Shown: positions 16,388-25,703, counted from the stretch's first letter. The stretch is 37,701 bases of DNA from Bacteroidales bacterium (GCA_025454775.1 JALONU010000002.1:1-37701), one strand, 5' to 3'. Notes: generated by a model not told the origin, from the letters alone. Translations and numbers: made by a program.

Positions 16388-17911
16388 ATGAGCGACAAGA
16401 AAATAAAGAGTGCCCTTGTTTCTGTATTTTACAAGGACGGCCTTGATGAGATAGTAAGAACCCTGCACAATCTCGATATAAAGATCTGGTCTACAGGCGG
16501 TACATGGACTTTCATCAATAACCTGGGAATACCTGCGGAGAAAGTTGAGGATCTTACCACTTATCCGTCAATACTCGGAGGAAGGGTTAAGACCCTCCAT
16601 CCGTCTGTTTTCGGCGGCCTGCTTGCCAGGCGTTCAAACAGCGAAGACCTCGGACAACTGAAGAAATACGGGATCCCGGAAATAGATATTGCCATTGTAG
16701 ACCTGTATCCGTTTGAGGAAACGGTCAGGAACGTAAAAGATGAAGACGAAATAATAGAGAAGATAGATATTGGAGGCATCTCACTCATACGGGCTGCTGC
16801 AAAGAACTACAATGATGTGGTGATCATTTCCGGGAGAGATCAGTACCCTGCACTCAGGGATCTGCTCGACAGGAAAAAGGGTTTTACCTCACTTGAGGAA
16901 AGAAGATATTTTGCAGCATGCGCCTTCAGCACAACTTCGAGATATGATACTGCCATCTTCAGATACTTCAATGCAGGGGCAGGCATAAATGTTTTCAGGG
17001 AAAGCATAGACGTTTCCTATCCTTTGCGATACGGCGAGAACCCTCACCAGAAAGGAATCTTCTATGGAGATCCGGGCCTGCTGTTTGATAAACTGCACGG
17101 CAAGGAGATCTCTTACAACAACCTGCTCGACATTGAATCTGCCCTCAGCCTGATAGATGAATTCACGGAAACCACTATTGTGATAATAAAGCACAATAAT
17201 GCATGCGGAGCAGCTTCGCGGAACACTGCCCTGGAGGCATGGAAAGATGCACTTGCCTGTGATCCGGTATCGGCATTCGGGGGAGTCATTGCCACCAATG
17301 TTCCTGTCGACGATGAAACAGCGGCAGAAATGGATAAGATCTTTTTTGAAATTGTCATTGCTCCCGGCTTTACTCCCGGTGCTCTCAGCATCCTTCAGCA
17401 GAAGAAGAACAGGATAATACTTAGCCGGAAGCAAAAAGCAGGCACAGCATACAATTTCAGGTCTCTGCTTAACGGGGTTCTCTGGCAGGAAAGGGATAAC
17501 AGTACCCAGGCCGGAAGTGATATGAAACCTGTTTCGAAAAGACTGCCGGAACCTTCAGAAATTGAAGATCTTGTTTTTGCCAACATCCTGGTCAAGCACA
17601 GTAAGTCGAACGCCATTGTGCTGGCCAGGAACAAGCAGTTGTGCGCCAGCGGAATAGGGCAAACATCGAGGGTTGATGCCCTGAAACAAGCCATTGAGAA
17701 GGCGGCGGCTTTCGGGTTCAGCCTGAAAGGTGCCGTGATGGCATCGGATGCATTTTTCCCGTTCCCCGATTGTGTCGAGATAGCTCACAAGGCCGGGATT
17801 ACTGCCGTTGTGGAACCCGGAGGTTCAGTGCGCGACCAGGAATCTGTTGATTACTGCTCCGCGAACGGCATGGCAATGGTGTTTACGGGGATTAGACATT
17901 TTAAGCACTAA
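16388..17911 (+). CDS. purH: Bifunctional AICAR transformylase / IMP cyclohydrolase
   Basis: 507 aa. It performs the last two steps of de novo IMP synthesis. The N-terminal MGS-like IMP cyclohydrolase domain shows ALVSVFYKDGLDEIV, STGGTW, GGRVKTLHPSVFGGLLARR and ALIRAAAKN-type sequence (SLIRAAAKNYNDV). The C-terminal transformylase domain has PLRYGENPHQKG and IIKHNNACGAA, where the Lys-His pair is catalytic, and ends with GGSVRDQESVDYCSANGMAMVFTG across two stretches. Upstream is an AT-rich gap with a weak TACTTTTA box. mreB follows after 19 bases, a linkage seen in many Bacteroidetes, so purH probably heads the elongasome operon. Confidence 0.97.
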   Translation: MSDKKIKSALVSVFYKDGLDEIVRTLHNLDIKIWSTGGTWTFINNLGIPAEKVEDLTTYPSILGGRVKTLHPSVFGGLLARRSNSEDLGQLKKYGIPEIDIAIVDLYPFEETVRNVKDEDEIIEKIDIGGISLIRAAAKNYNDVVIISGRDQYPALRDLLDRKKGFTSLEERRYFAACAFSTTSRYDTAIFRYFNAGAGINVFRESIDVSYPLRYGENPHQKGIFYGDPGLLFDKLHGKEISYNNLLDIESALSLIDEFTETTIVIIKHNNACGAASRNTALEAWKDALACDPVSAFGGVIATNVPVDDETAAEMDKIFFEIVIAPGFTPGALSILQQKKNRIILSRKQKAGTAYNFRSLLNGVLWQERDNSTQAGSDMKPVSKRLPEPSEIEDLVFANILVKHSKSNAIVLARNKQLCASGIGQTSRVDALKQAIEKAAAFGFSLKGAVMASDAFFPFPDCVEIAHKAGITAVVEPGGSVRDQESVDYCSANGMAMVFTGIRHFKH

Positions 17912-17930
17912 TTTTAATCGATTATATTCA

Positions 17931-18953
17931 ATGGGATTATTTTCTTTTCTGACGCAGGAGATAGCTATAGACCTGGGAACGGCAAATACGATAATCATTC
18001 ACAACGATAAGATAGTTGTGGATGAGCCTTCCATAGTTGCCATCGACAAGAACACAGGGAAGCTCATAGCAATAGGAGAGCAGGCCAGGCAGATGCACGG
18101 CAAGACACATGAGAACATAAAGGTTATCAGGCCTTTGCGCGATGGTGTTATCGCCGATTTCAATGCCGCCGAACTCATGATAAGGGGAATGATCAAGATG
18201 ATCAACAAGGGTCCTCAGCTTTTTGCACCTTCACTCAAAATGGTGGTCTGCATCCCCTCAGGGAGCACGGAAGTGGAAATTCGAGCCGTTCGCGACTCTT
18301 CGGAACATGCGGGAGGCCGCGACGTATACATGATTTATGAACCAATGGCAGCGGCAATAGGCATTGGGCTCGACGTAGAAGCTCCTGAAGGAGCCATGAT
18401 AATCGACATCGGCGGAGGGACAACGGAAATAGCGGTGATCGCCCTCGGGGGTATAGTCTGCAACAAGTCTATCAGGATCGCCGGAGACGGGTTTACAGCA
18501 GATATCCAGGCATATATGAGGCACCAGCACAATATCAAGATCGGAGAGAAGACGGCTGAGGATATCAAAATTGCCGTAGGAGCTGCCCTCCCGGATATAG
18601 ATGATCCGCCAGCCGATTATGTGGTAAGGGGTCCCAACATTATGACCGCTCTTCCTATCGAGGTCCCGGTTTCGTACCAGGAGATAGCATACTGCCTCGA
18701 CAAATCACTGTCAAAAGTGGAAGCCGCCCTGCTGAGCGTACTTGAACAAACTCCTCCCGAACTTTATGCCGACATTGTGAACAGGGGGATCTATATGGCA
18801 GGAGGAGGATCGCTGCTGAGAGGTCTTGCACGAAGGTTCACCGACAAGATCAACATCAACTTCAACGTTGTGGAGGATCCTCTTCATGCTGTTGCAAGGG
18901 GCACCGGAGTAGCCCTCAAGAATGTGGATAAGTTTCCTTTCCTTATGAGATAA
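17931..18953 (+). CDS. mreB: Rod-shape actin homolog MreB
   Basis: 340 aa. A bacterial actin that polymerises under the inner membrane and guides side-wall peptidoglycan synthesis. The start at 17931 gives MGLFSFLTQEIAIDLGTANT, with the amphipathic N-terminus and phosphate-1 loop DLGTANT. Other actin-fold motifs are IRPLRDGVIADF, phosphate-2 IIDIGGGTTEIAVIALGG, and the adenosine motif GIYMAGGGSLLRGL. The frame is open upstream into purH, but those codons do not resemble MreB. It lies 19 bases after purH and 13 before mreC. Confidence 0.97.
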   Translation: MGLFSFLTQEIAIDLGTANTIIIHNDKIVVDEPSIVAIDKNTGKLIAIGEQARQMHGKTHENIKVIRPLRDGVIADFNAAELMIRGMIKMINKGPQLFAPSLKMVVCIPSGSTEVEIRAVRDSSEHAGGRDVYMIYEPMAAAIGIGLDVEAPEGAMIIDIGGGTTEIAVIALGGIVCNKSIRIAGDGFTADIQAYMRHQHNIKIGEKTAEDIKIAVGAALPDIDDPPADYVVRGPNIMTALPIEVPVSYQEIAYCLDKSLSKVEAALLSVLEQTPPELYADIVNRGIYMAGGGSLLRGLARRFTDKININFNVVEDPLHAVARGTGVALKNVDKFPFLMR

Positions 18954-18966
18954 AAGGTTTTCATGA

Positions 18967-19788
18967 ATGAGAAACCTGCTCAACTTTCTGGCAAAGTACA
19001 ACCACCTGATCGTCTTTATCATTCTGGAGAGCATTGCACTGTACATGCTGGGCACGGCAAACAGCTATCATAATACAAGGATAGTGAGAGGCATCAGGGG
19101 CCTTGCAGGAGGTTTTGAAAGGAGAGTCAGTAACGTTAGATCATATTTTCACCTCAGGACGATCAGTCAGTCCCTGGCGAGAGAGAATGCCCTCCTTCGG
19201 ACTTCACTCGACCGGTACAGGGGAGAGCAGGGTAAGGTTTTTTTTTCGGTAACCGACACAGTACTGTCTCAGAGGTATACCTATACATCGGCACAGGTAA
19301 TCAATAATTCGGTAAACAGGCAGAAGAACTTCTTCACTGTCGACAAGGGAAGACTGCATGGGATCACTCCCGACATGGCTGTAATAGCCGACAATGCAGC
19401 AGCCGGAATCATTGTCGGATGTTCTGACAACTATTCAGTGGCAATGTCGCTGCTGAACCTCGATTTCAGGCTGAGCGCCAGGTTTCGGTCGAACAGCTAT
19501 TTCGGATCATTGAGCTGGGACGGAAGGGATGACAGGCATGCTGTTCTGAGTGAAATACCTCAACATGTAACTTTTGGCCTAGGCGATACCATAGAAACAA
19601 CAGGATATTCTGCTGTTTTTCCCGAGGGTGTCCTGATAGGCACGGTAAGCGATTTTGAGAAAACAGGCGGTGACTTTTTCACTATCGGTGTCCTTCTTGC
19701 CAACGACTTCAGGCAGATCAGGCATGTCACTGTAATTGGCAGCCTGATGAAAGAGGAACAACTGGAACTTGAAAACCTTTATAAATGA
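18967..19788 (+). CDS. mreC: Rod-shape determining protein MreC
   Basis: 273 aa. Bitopic elongasome protein linking MreB to PBP2/RodA. It has an N-terminal membrane helix (HLIVFIILESIALYML, residues ~12-28), a coiled-coil segment (~50-80, RTISQSLARENALLRTSLDRY is typical) and a periplasmic beta-barrel part with VINNSVNRQKNFFTVDKG and a GDTIETTGYSAVFPEGVLIG loop, the conserved MreC core. It overlaps mreD by 4 bases (ATGA), implying translational coupling. Confidence 0.93.
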   Translation: MRNLLNFLAKYNHLIVFIILESIALYMLGTANSYHNTRIVRGIRGLAGGFERRVSNVRSYFHLRTISQSLARENALLRTSLDRYRGEQGKVFFSVTDTVLSQRYTYTSAQVINNSVNRQKNFFTVDKGRLHGITPDMAVIADNAAAGIIVGCSDNYSVAMSLLNLDFRLSARFRSNSYFGSLSWDGRDDRHAVLSEIPQHVTFGLGDTIETTGYSAVFPEGVLIGTVSDFEKTGGDFFTIGVLLANDFRQIRHVTVIGSLMKEEQLELENLYK

Positions 19789-20291
19789 TCAACAGGCTTG
19801 CAAGGTTCGCAATAATCTTTGTGCTGCTGATACTGATGCAGATACTTCTGTTCAACAACATTCAGTTCAGCGGATATGTAAATCCATACATATATATATT
19901 ATTCATACTCCTTCTGCCCATCGAAATTCCTGCATGGCTGCTTCTGATCATTTCTTTCGCCACAGGTTTCACGATCGACATCTTTACAGGAACACCCGGG
20001 ATGCACTCTGCTGCTACAGTCCTTGCAGGATTTATCCGTCCCTGGGTGCTCAGGCTCAGCTCTCCCCGCGACGGCTATGAAGCCGGAACCGATCCTTCAA
20101 TGTTAATCTACGGATTAAGGTGGTTTCTCATCTATGCATCCATAATAGTTTTCGTTCATCATCTTGCACTGTTCTATCTTGAAGTGTTCCGTATGGCTGA
20201 CTTTTTCAGGACGATGCTGAGGGTAATACTGAGCTCTGCCTTCTCGTTATCATTCATAGTTCTTCTTGAATATATCAGAAGGGGAAAATAG
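19785..20291 (+). CDS. mreD: Rod-shape determining protein MreD
   Basis: 168 aa, almost all membrane-embedded: five or so hydrophobic stretches, including FAIIFVLLILMQILLFNNI, YIYILFILLLPIEIPAWLLL and FSLSFIVLLEYIRRGK. The short motif GFTIDIFTGTPGMHSAATVL matches the most conserved MreD loop. Function is in the elongasome with MreC, PBP2 and RodA. It overlaps mreC by 4 bases and is 9 bases from the PBP2 gene. Confidence 0.92.
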   Translation: MINRLARFAIIFVLLILMQILLFNNIQFSGYVNPYIYILFILLLPIEIPAWLLLIISFATGFTIDIFTGTPGMHSAATVLAGFIRPWVLRLSSPRDGYEAGTDPSMLIYGLRWFLIYASIIVFVHHLALFYLEVFRMADFFRTMLRVILSSAFSLSFIVLLEYIRRGK

Positions 20292-20300
20292 CCGGTCACC

Positions 20301-22157
20301 ATGAAGGATATCTATACAAACAGGAAGTACATCATAATTACAGCCATAATAATTGTGGCCCTGGTCATTATTGTCAGGCTCTTCATTATACAGGTTGTCA
20401 AGGACACCTACAGGATGTCGGCTGACAATAACGTACTCAGGTACGTAACCCAGTATCCTGCCCGGGGACTGATATATGACCGGAACATGAAGATCATGGT
20501 TTCAAACCAGGCAGCCTATGACCTGATGGTAGTGCCCGCCCAGACAGGGAATATGGATACGGCCCTTTTCTGCTCGGAACTCGGCATTTCGCGTGATTTC
20601 TTCAACGAACGGATAAGGGCGGCCAGGAATTACAACAGGAGGTCGCCTTCGGTATTCCTGAAGCAGATCTCAGCGGAGACATATGCAAAATTTCAGGAGA
20701 AGATATTCATGTACCCGGGATTTTATGTTCAGCCCCGGACTCTGAGAAAATACTCCCGTACCGTGGCCGCTCATCTTCTGGGTTACATAAGCGAGGTCGA
20801 CGAGACCCAGATCAAGAAAGACCCGTACTACAAGATGGGAGACTATATCGGCAAGCTGGGGATCGAAGAAGCGTATGAGAAGGAACTTCGCGGCACACGA
20901 GGGGTAAAGATATTTATGGTAGATGTCTTCAGCCGTGTAAAGGGTTCCTATGCCGACGGCGCTTTTGATACGCTTGCCGTTCATGGTTCCGACATAATTT
21001 CAGGAGTTGATTATGATCTCCAGGAATACGGGGAGATGCTGATGAGAAACAAGACAGGCAGTATTGTTGCTATCGAGCCGGCAACAGGTGAGATACTTGC
21101 ATTAGTGTCCTCTCCTTCATATGACCCGTCACTGCTTGTAGGCAGGGTCAGGTCAGAAAACTATTCAAACCTCCAGTCGGACACTGTCCTTAAACCTTTG
21201 TTTAACAGAGCCTTCATGGCGTCATATCCTCCAGGATCGACCTTCAAGCCGATTAACGGACTCATTGCGCTCCAGGAAAAGGTCATAGTCCCTTCGACTT
21301 TATTCGGGTGCAGCAACGGATACCATGCAGGACCGATCTCGGTAGGATGTCACTCACACAGCTCTCCACTGAACCTGACAGGGGCTGTGGCAAATTCGTG
21401 CAACTCATATTTCTGCCAGGCTTACAGGAGGATACTTGAAAACCCTGAATATGGTTCCATAGCAGAAGCATTCGACAAATGGAAAACATACCTTACCGAA
21501 TTCGGGTTCGGCAAAAAACTGGGATCCGAGTTCCCGAATGAGCTTAACGGGGTGATACCATCCTCTGCATATTTCGACAGATACTACGGCCAGGGAAGGT
21601 GGAAGGCGCTTACAGTGATCTCACTGGCTATCGGACAGGGAGAGATCGGAACCACTCCCCTGCAGATGGCCAATATGACTGCGGCAATAGCCAATCGGGG
21701 CTATTATTATATCCCTCATATCGTTAAATCGATAGGTGAAGAAAAGAAAATTGAACCCCGTTTCACCGAGAAGCATGTTATCAATATCGATTCTGCGAAC
21801 TTCGAGCAGATAATAATGGGAATGGATGAAGCGGTGAACGGAGGAGCCGGATCGACGGCACGGGTGGCAGCCCTCAGTGATATTATAGTCTGCGGGAAAA
21901 CCGGCACGGCTGAAAATCCATTTGGAAAGGACCATTCCGTTTTCATAGCATTTGCGCCGAAAGACAAACCTAAGATAGCAATAGCCGTGTATGTGGAGAA
22001 CGCCGGATTCGGAGCCACATACGCAGCTCCCGTTGCCAGCCTGATGATAGAAAAATACCTCAGGGGAGATGTGAACCTGAGCCGGAAGTGGCTTGAGGAA
22101 AGAATGCTGAACCTGAACCTGAATGACTCAATACCGAAAGTTGAAGCGCAGCATTAA
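20301..22157 (+). CDS. mrdA: Penicillin-binding protein 2 (elongasome transpeptidase)
   Basis: 618 aa. A class B PBP that cross-links peptidoglycan during elongation as partner of RodA. One N-terminal membrane helix (YIIITAIIIVALVIIVRLFI), then the PBP dimerisation/pedestal domain (PARGLIYDRNMKIMVSN, HLLGYISEVDE, GKLGIEEAYEKELRG), then the transpeptidase with all three active-site motifs: S313-T-F-K316 in YPPGSTFKPI, S366-C-N368 in ANSCNSYF and K533-T-G535 in CGKTGTAENP. It overlaps the next gene, rodA, by 35 bases. Confidence 0.97.
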   Translation: MKDIYTNRKYIIITAIIIVALVIIVRLFIIQVVKDTYRMSADNNVLRYVTQYPARGLIYDRNMKIMVSNQAAYDLMVVPAQTGNMDTALFCSELGISRDFFNERIRAARNYNRRSPSVFLKQISAETYAKFQEKIFMYPGFYVQPRTLRKYSRTVAAHLLGYISEVDETQIKKDPYYKMGDYIGKLGIEEAYEKELRGTRGVKIFMVDVFSRVKGSYADGAFDTLAVHGSDIISGVDYDLQEYGEMLMRNKTGSIVAIEPATGEILALVSSPSYDPSLLVGRVRSENYSNLQSDTVLKPLFNRAFMASYPPGSTFKPINGLIALQEKVIVPSTLFGCSNGYHAGPISVGCHSHSSPLNLTGAVANSCNSYFCQAYRRILENPEYGSIAEAFDKWKTYLTEFGFGKKLGSEFPNELNGVIPSSAYFDRYYGQGRWKALTVISLAIGQGEIGTTPLQMANMTAAIANRGYYYIPHIVKSIGEEKKIEPRFTEKHVINIDSANFEQIIMGMDEAVNGGAGSTARVAALSDIIVCGKTGTAENPFGKDHSVFIAFAPKDKPKIAIAVYVENAGFGATYAAPVASLMIEKYLRGDVNLSRKWLEERMLNLNLNDSIPKVEAQH

Positions 22158-23565
22158 CATATGGCAGAATATCGATAAGGTGACCATCCTTCTGTTCCTT
22201 CTGATGGTGATAATGGGCTGGTTTAATATCTATGCTGCGGTTTATAACGAGGAACACAGTCAGATACTTGATTTTTCACAGAGATACGGAAAACAGTTCA
22301 TCTGGATCGTTGCTTCCATCATCCTGGCAGTCATAGTTGTAATCATCGACAGCCGGTTTTACCTGTTCTTCGCCTATTTCATCTATGCCGGTTTGATCCT
22401 CCTTTTACTTCTTGTACTCGTGCTTGGCAAGGAGATCAACGGGGCAAGGTCGTGGTTTGAATTCGGAAATATCGGCCTTCAGCCCTCGGAATTTGCAAAG
22501 GCTGCCACAGCTCTTGCCCTGGCTGCCTACCTCAACAGCCGGAAGCAGGACCTTACCAGGCTCAGGACAATCATCCCCGCGATGGTAATAATATTCCTGC
22601 CGGTGATACTGATTGCTCTCCAGCCGGACATGGGGTCGACCATCGTGTACCTGGCATTCTTCATCGTACTGTTCAGGGAAGGGATGAGCCCCTTTGTATT
22701 CATTTCAGGTCTGCTCATGCTCATTCTTTTCTTCCTTACCCTGCTGGTAAATAACTTCTACATAAAGATCGGGTTGGTGGTTGCTGCATTTGTATTTGCC
22801 TGGTTTACTGTGAGAAACCCAAGAATCTGGCTGAAGGGACTTGCCATCGTGGTTGTCACGGGAGGACTGATCTTCCTGGCAGGGCATTTCATTTTCAGAT
22901 CCGGGGCCAACGATCGTATGCTGCTGATCACGGTCATCCTGGCAGGGATGCTTTTTGCATATTACATATATTCAAAAAGGGCTATGGCAGTTCTTGTCGT
23001 TTACCTGTTCCTGCTCGGAAGCATATTATATGTCAACGCCGTCGACTTTGCATTCAATCATATCATAAAGCCACACCAGAAGGAGAGGGTGGAAATAATG
23101 CTCGGCCTCAAATCTGACCCTCATGGCAAGGGTTACAATGTCAACCAGTCGATCATTTCAATAGGTTCGGGAGGCTTTTCAGGCAAGGGTTATCTCCAGG
23201 GAACACAGACAAAGTACAAGTTTGTACCGGAGCAGAGCACCGACTTCATATTCTGCACTGTAGGGGAGGAATGGGGATTCCTGGGATCGGTTGTTGTGAT
23301 CGGCCTGTACGTCTTTCTTATAATAAGGCTCCTGATTATGGCAGAACGACAGCGATCCCTGTTTTCGAGGGCGTACGGCTATGGAGTTGCAGCGGTGCTC
23401 TTCATTCACTTTTTCATAAACATAGGCATGGCCATCGGGCTCATCCCTGTTATCGGGATACCTCTTCCTTTCTTCAGCTACGGGGGCAGTTCACTATGGG
23501 GCTTCACGATCCTGCTTTTCATTTTCCTCAGGCTGGATGCAGGAAGGACAGAATACCTGATATGA
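22123..23565 (+). CDS. rodA: Rod-shape SEDS glycosyltransferase RodA
   Basis: 480 aa. SEDS-family polymerase that extends glycan strands from lipid II together with PBP2. Family motifs are ARSWFEFGNIGLQPSEFAK, containing the catalytic-loop region, LIALQPDMGSTIVYLAF, and near the end GSGGFSGKGYLQGTQTKYKF, PEQSTDFIFCTVGEEWGF and IPLPFFSYGGSS. It is about 100 aa longer than E. coli RodA; the extra length is two to four additional hydrophobic segments in the middle (residues ~195-300), a feature I associate with Bacteroidetes RodA. The ATG at 22123 lies inside the PBP2 gene; a TTG at 22141 is an alternative. It ends the operon. Confidence 0.95.
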   Translation: MTQYRKLKRSINIWQNIDKVTILLFLLMVIMGWFNIYAAVYNEEHSQILDFSQRYGKQFIWIVASIILAVIVVIIDSRFYLFFAYFIYAGLILLLLLVLVLGKEINGARSWFEFGNIGLQPSEFAKAATALALAAYLNSRKQDLTRLRTIIPAMVIIFLPVILIALQPDMGSTIVYLAFFIVLFREGMSPFVFISGLLMLILFFLTLLVNNFYIKIGLVVAAFVFAWFTVRNPRIWLKGLAIVVVTGGLIFLAGHFIFRSGANDRMLLITVILAGMLFAYYIYSKRAMAVLVVYLFLLGSILYVNAVDFAFNHIIKPHQKERVEIMLGLKSDPHGKGYNVNQSIISIGSGGFSGKGYLQGTQTKYKFVPEQSTDFIFCTVGEEWGFLGSVVVIGLYVFLIIRLLIMAERQRSLFSRAYGYGVAAVLFIHFFINIGMAIGLIPVIGIPLPFFSYGGSSLWGFTILLFIFLRLDAGRTEYLI

Positions 23566-24177
23566 TCAGAAGGGGATAGTTATCCTGTGCGAGATCTCTA
23601 TCCCGAAATCCTTTTCAACATAATCGATCAGCTGGGGAAAGAACTCCATGAAATCCTCCTGGAGAGGGTAGTAGTTCTTTTTAAGGGCCCGGATGGCAAA
23701 CCTTGTTTCGCCTGGCAGTGTGGTTCTCTTGCTGAGAGTCCTGAGAACATGTCGTATCCCTCTAATTGTCTGGTACGATTCGATCCAGTTGTTGATTATG
23801 AAAAAAGGCATCATGTCCTTGACATTCTTCGGAAGGATCTCGTAGTTGTTCACGAGAGCCCTGTAAAAATTGTAGGTAACACTTTCAAGAGGCCTCCGTG
23901 AAAAAGTGTTCCATTCCTTTGTCAGGAAATGGTCGTAAATAATATCTGTTATCACACCTGAATACTTGTGATATTTCCTCGAGAAAAATATCTTGCTTCG
24001 GTGTACCACCGGGTGCCTGTCGGTGAATCCGTCGATATGGCGGTGAAGGATTATCCCCTTGCGGACGAGGTCGGGATAGTTCAGGTAATCACGTCCCTTG
24101 ACATAGTCGCCTATATAATTACCAATGATGACTTTATCTGAATCACCTGATAAGTAAATATGGGCGAGTACATTCAT
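23566..24177 (-). CDS. AcpH-like phosphodiesterase (ACP phosphodiesterase family)
   Basis: 203 aa from ATG 24177 (MNVLAHIYLSGD); the frame is open nine codons further but those residues do not fit. The N-terminal pattern NVLAHIYLS...GNYIGDYVKG with HRHIDGFTD and YHKYSGVITDIIYDHFL matches the ACP phosphodiesterase/HD-like family (PF04336), which in E. coli removes the 4'-phosphopantetheine from acyl carrier protein. The spaced His/Asp residues (H6, D31-type, HxHID, DHF) would bind metal. Whether this one acts on ACP is not known. It faces rodA convergently (the two stops are adjacent, at 23563-23568) and diverges from the GTPase gene. Confidence 0.85.
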   Translation of the reverse strand: MNVLAHIYLSGDSDKVIIGNYIGDYVKGRDYLNYPDLVRKGIILHRHIDGFTDRHPVVHRSKIFFSRKYHKYSGVITDIIYDHFLTKEWNTFSRRPLESVTYNFYRALVNNYEILPKNVKDMMPFFIINNWIESYQTIRGIRHVLRTLSKRTTLPGETRFAIRALKKNYYPLQEDFMEFFPQLIDYVEKDFGIEISHRITIPF

Positions 24178-24225
24178 GCGATTAAAAAAATCATCCCGAC
24201 ACAAGGAATTACGGTACGCAAATTA

Positions 24226-24233
24226 TACATTTG
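24226..24233 (+). promoter_or_regulatory. -7 promoter box of the GTPase gene
   Basis: TACATTTG, an exact TAnnTTTG match, 65 bases before the ATG. No clear -33 TTTG. Confidence 0.45.
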
Positions 24234-24284
24234 TCAGTTCATTCGGAAATGATTTTTGTTTATCGCAAAATAAAATATCTAACA

Positions 24285-24293
24285 AAAAGGAGG
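24285..24293 (+). promoter_or_regulatory. Strong Shine-Dalgarno that fixes the GTPase start
   Basis: AAAAGGAGG ending 5 bases before ATG 24299. Such strong sites are uncommon in this window; it shows that translation begins at 24299 and not at the open codons upstream. Confidence 0.85.
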
Positions 24294-24298
24294 TTTTC

Positions 24299-25648
24299 AT
24301 GTTCAGGAAGAATGTGGTCATCATTGGCGCAGCAGGAAGGGATTTTCATAATTTCAATACTTGCTTCAGGGGGAATGAGAATTACAACGTTGTTGCCTTT
24401 ACGGCAGCCCAGATTCCGGATATTGACGGAAGGAAATATCCGAAGGAACTGGCAGGCGAGTTGTATCCCAGGGGCATCCCCATTTTCCCTGAACAGGATC
24501 TTCCGGACATAATAAAAAAATTCAGCGTAGATGATTGTGTGTTCTCATACAGCGATGTAACCTATCAGAAGGTGATGTCGGTAAGTGCTATTGTGAATGC
24601 GGCAGGAGCTAATTTTGTCCTCCTTGGTCCGTCGGCCACCATGCTTAAAAGCTCAAAACCTGTAATAGCTGTGGGAGCAATAAGAACCGGCTGCGGAAAA
24701 AGCCAGACATCAAGAAGGGTAATTGAGCTGCTGATGGACAGGGGATTAAAGGTTGTTGCCGTCCGTCACCCCATGCCCTACGGCGACCTGAATGCACAGA
24801 AAGTGCAGCGCTTTGCTGCAATAAAGGATCTTGAAAAACACAAATGCACCGTTGAGGAAATGGAAGAATATGAACCTCATGTAGTCAGGGGCAATGTGAT
24901 CTATGCAGGAGTCGACTACGAGGCAATACTCAGAAAGGCGGAGAAGGACCCTTCCGGTTGCGATGTGATCCTCTGGGATGGAGGTAATAATGATTTCCCC
25001 TTCTACAAGCCCGACCTTATGATCACGATAACTGATCCTCACAGGGCAGGCCACGAACTTAAATACTATCCCGGGGAGGTGACACTGAGAATAGCCGATG
25101 TCGTTGTTATTAACAAGATGGACAGCTCAGCGCCCGATGATGTACAGACTGTAAGGGAGAGCATAGAGAAGGTAAATCCCAGGGCAACTGTCGTGGATGG
25201 TGCATCGCCCATCAAGGTTGATGATCCGTCAGTGATTGCAGGAAAGAAAGTCCTTGTCGTTGAGGATGGTCCGACTCTTACTCATGGCGAGATGAAGATA
25301 GGAGCAGGTGTTGTTGCTGCCCGTAAATTCAGGGCTTCAGAGCTGGTCGACCCGAGGCCTTATACTGTCGGAAGGCTAACCGAGACCTTCAGGCTTTACC
25401 CGGGGATAGGAACTCTGCTGCCGGCAATGGGCTACGGCGAACAGCAACTTCGCGACCTGGAGAAAACCATCAACAATACAAAATGCGACAGCGTTGTCAT
25501 CGCAACACCCATCGACCTCAACAGGATTATTAAGATCAGGAAGCCCAATACGAGGGTTTACTATGATCTGCAGGAAATAGGCGATCCGAACCTGTCACAG
25601 GTTATTGATGAATTCATTAAAAAATTCAAATTAAAAGGGAAAAAATAA
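24299..25648 (+). CDS. Cyclic 2,3-diphosphoglycerate synthetase-like GTPase
   Basis: 449 aa. The N-terminal Rossmann-like part (NVVIIGAAGRDFHNFN) is followed by a P-loop, GAIRTGCGKS at residues 126-135, DGGNNDFPFY as Walker-B-like region, DPHRAGHE and VVINKMDSS, where NKMD matches the G4-type guanine-specificity motif. This is the COG2403 family, named for the archaeal enzyme making cyclic 2,3-diphosphoglycerate. Archaea use that compound as a thermoprotectant; the bacterial homologs have no settled role, so I do not claim that activity here. The gene is monocistronic with its own promoter and SD, ended by a palindromic terminator shared with the converging sugar kinase. Confidence 0.85.
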   Translation: MFRKNVVIIGAAGRDFHNFNTCFRGNENYNVVAFTAAQIPDIDGRKYPKELAGELYPRGIPIFPEQDLPDIIKKFSVDDCVFSYSDVTYQKVMSVSAIVNAAGANFVLLGPSATMLKSSKPVIAVGAIRTGCGKSQTSRRVIELLMDRGLKVVAVRHPMPYGDLNAQKVQRFAAIKDLEKHKCTVEEMEEYEPHVVRGNVIYAGVDYEAILRKAEKDPSGCDVILWDGGNNDFPFYKPDLMITITDPHRAGHELKYYPGEVTLRIADVVVINKMDSSAPDDVQTVRESIEKVNPRATVVDGASPIKVDDPSVIAGKKVLVVEDGPTLTHGEMKIGAGVVAARKFRASELVDPRPYTVGRLTETFRLYPGIGTLLPAMGYGEQQLRDLEKTINNTKCDSVVIATPIDLNRIIKIRKPNTRVYYDLQEIGDPNLSQVIDEFIKKFKLKGKK

Positions 25649-25653
25649 TATTT

Positions 25654-25688
25654 ACGCAGGGACATTGCATGCAATGTCCCTCCTGCGT
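25654..25688. terminator. Palindromic bidirectional terminator
   Basis: A perfect 22-bp palindrome at 25659-25680 (GGGACATTGCA and its complement), extended by ACGCA (25654-25658) and TGCGT (25684-25688) with a 3-base bulge. It lies in the 55-base gap between converging genes. U-runs are weak, but the stem is very stable; a terminator for both strands is the likely use. Confidence 0.65.
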
Positions 25689-25703
25689 TATCGGCGGGGA
25701 AAT

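Noticed and set aside
17808-17930. A longer MreB with 41 additional N-terminal residues
   Set aside because: Those codons overlap purH in another frame and show no MreB character; MGLFSFL at 17931 is the expected start.
24176-24298. A longer form of the GTPase overlapping the AcpH-like start
   Set aside because: The AAAAGGAGG site 5 bases before ATG 24299 and a -7 box at 24226 within the extended reading frame show that the protein begins at 24299.
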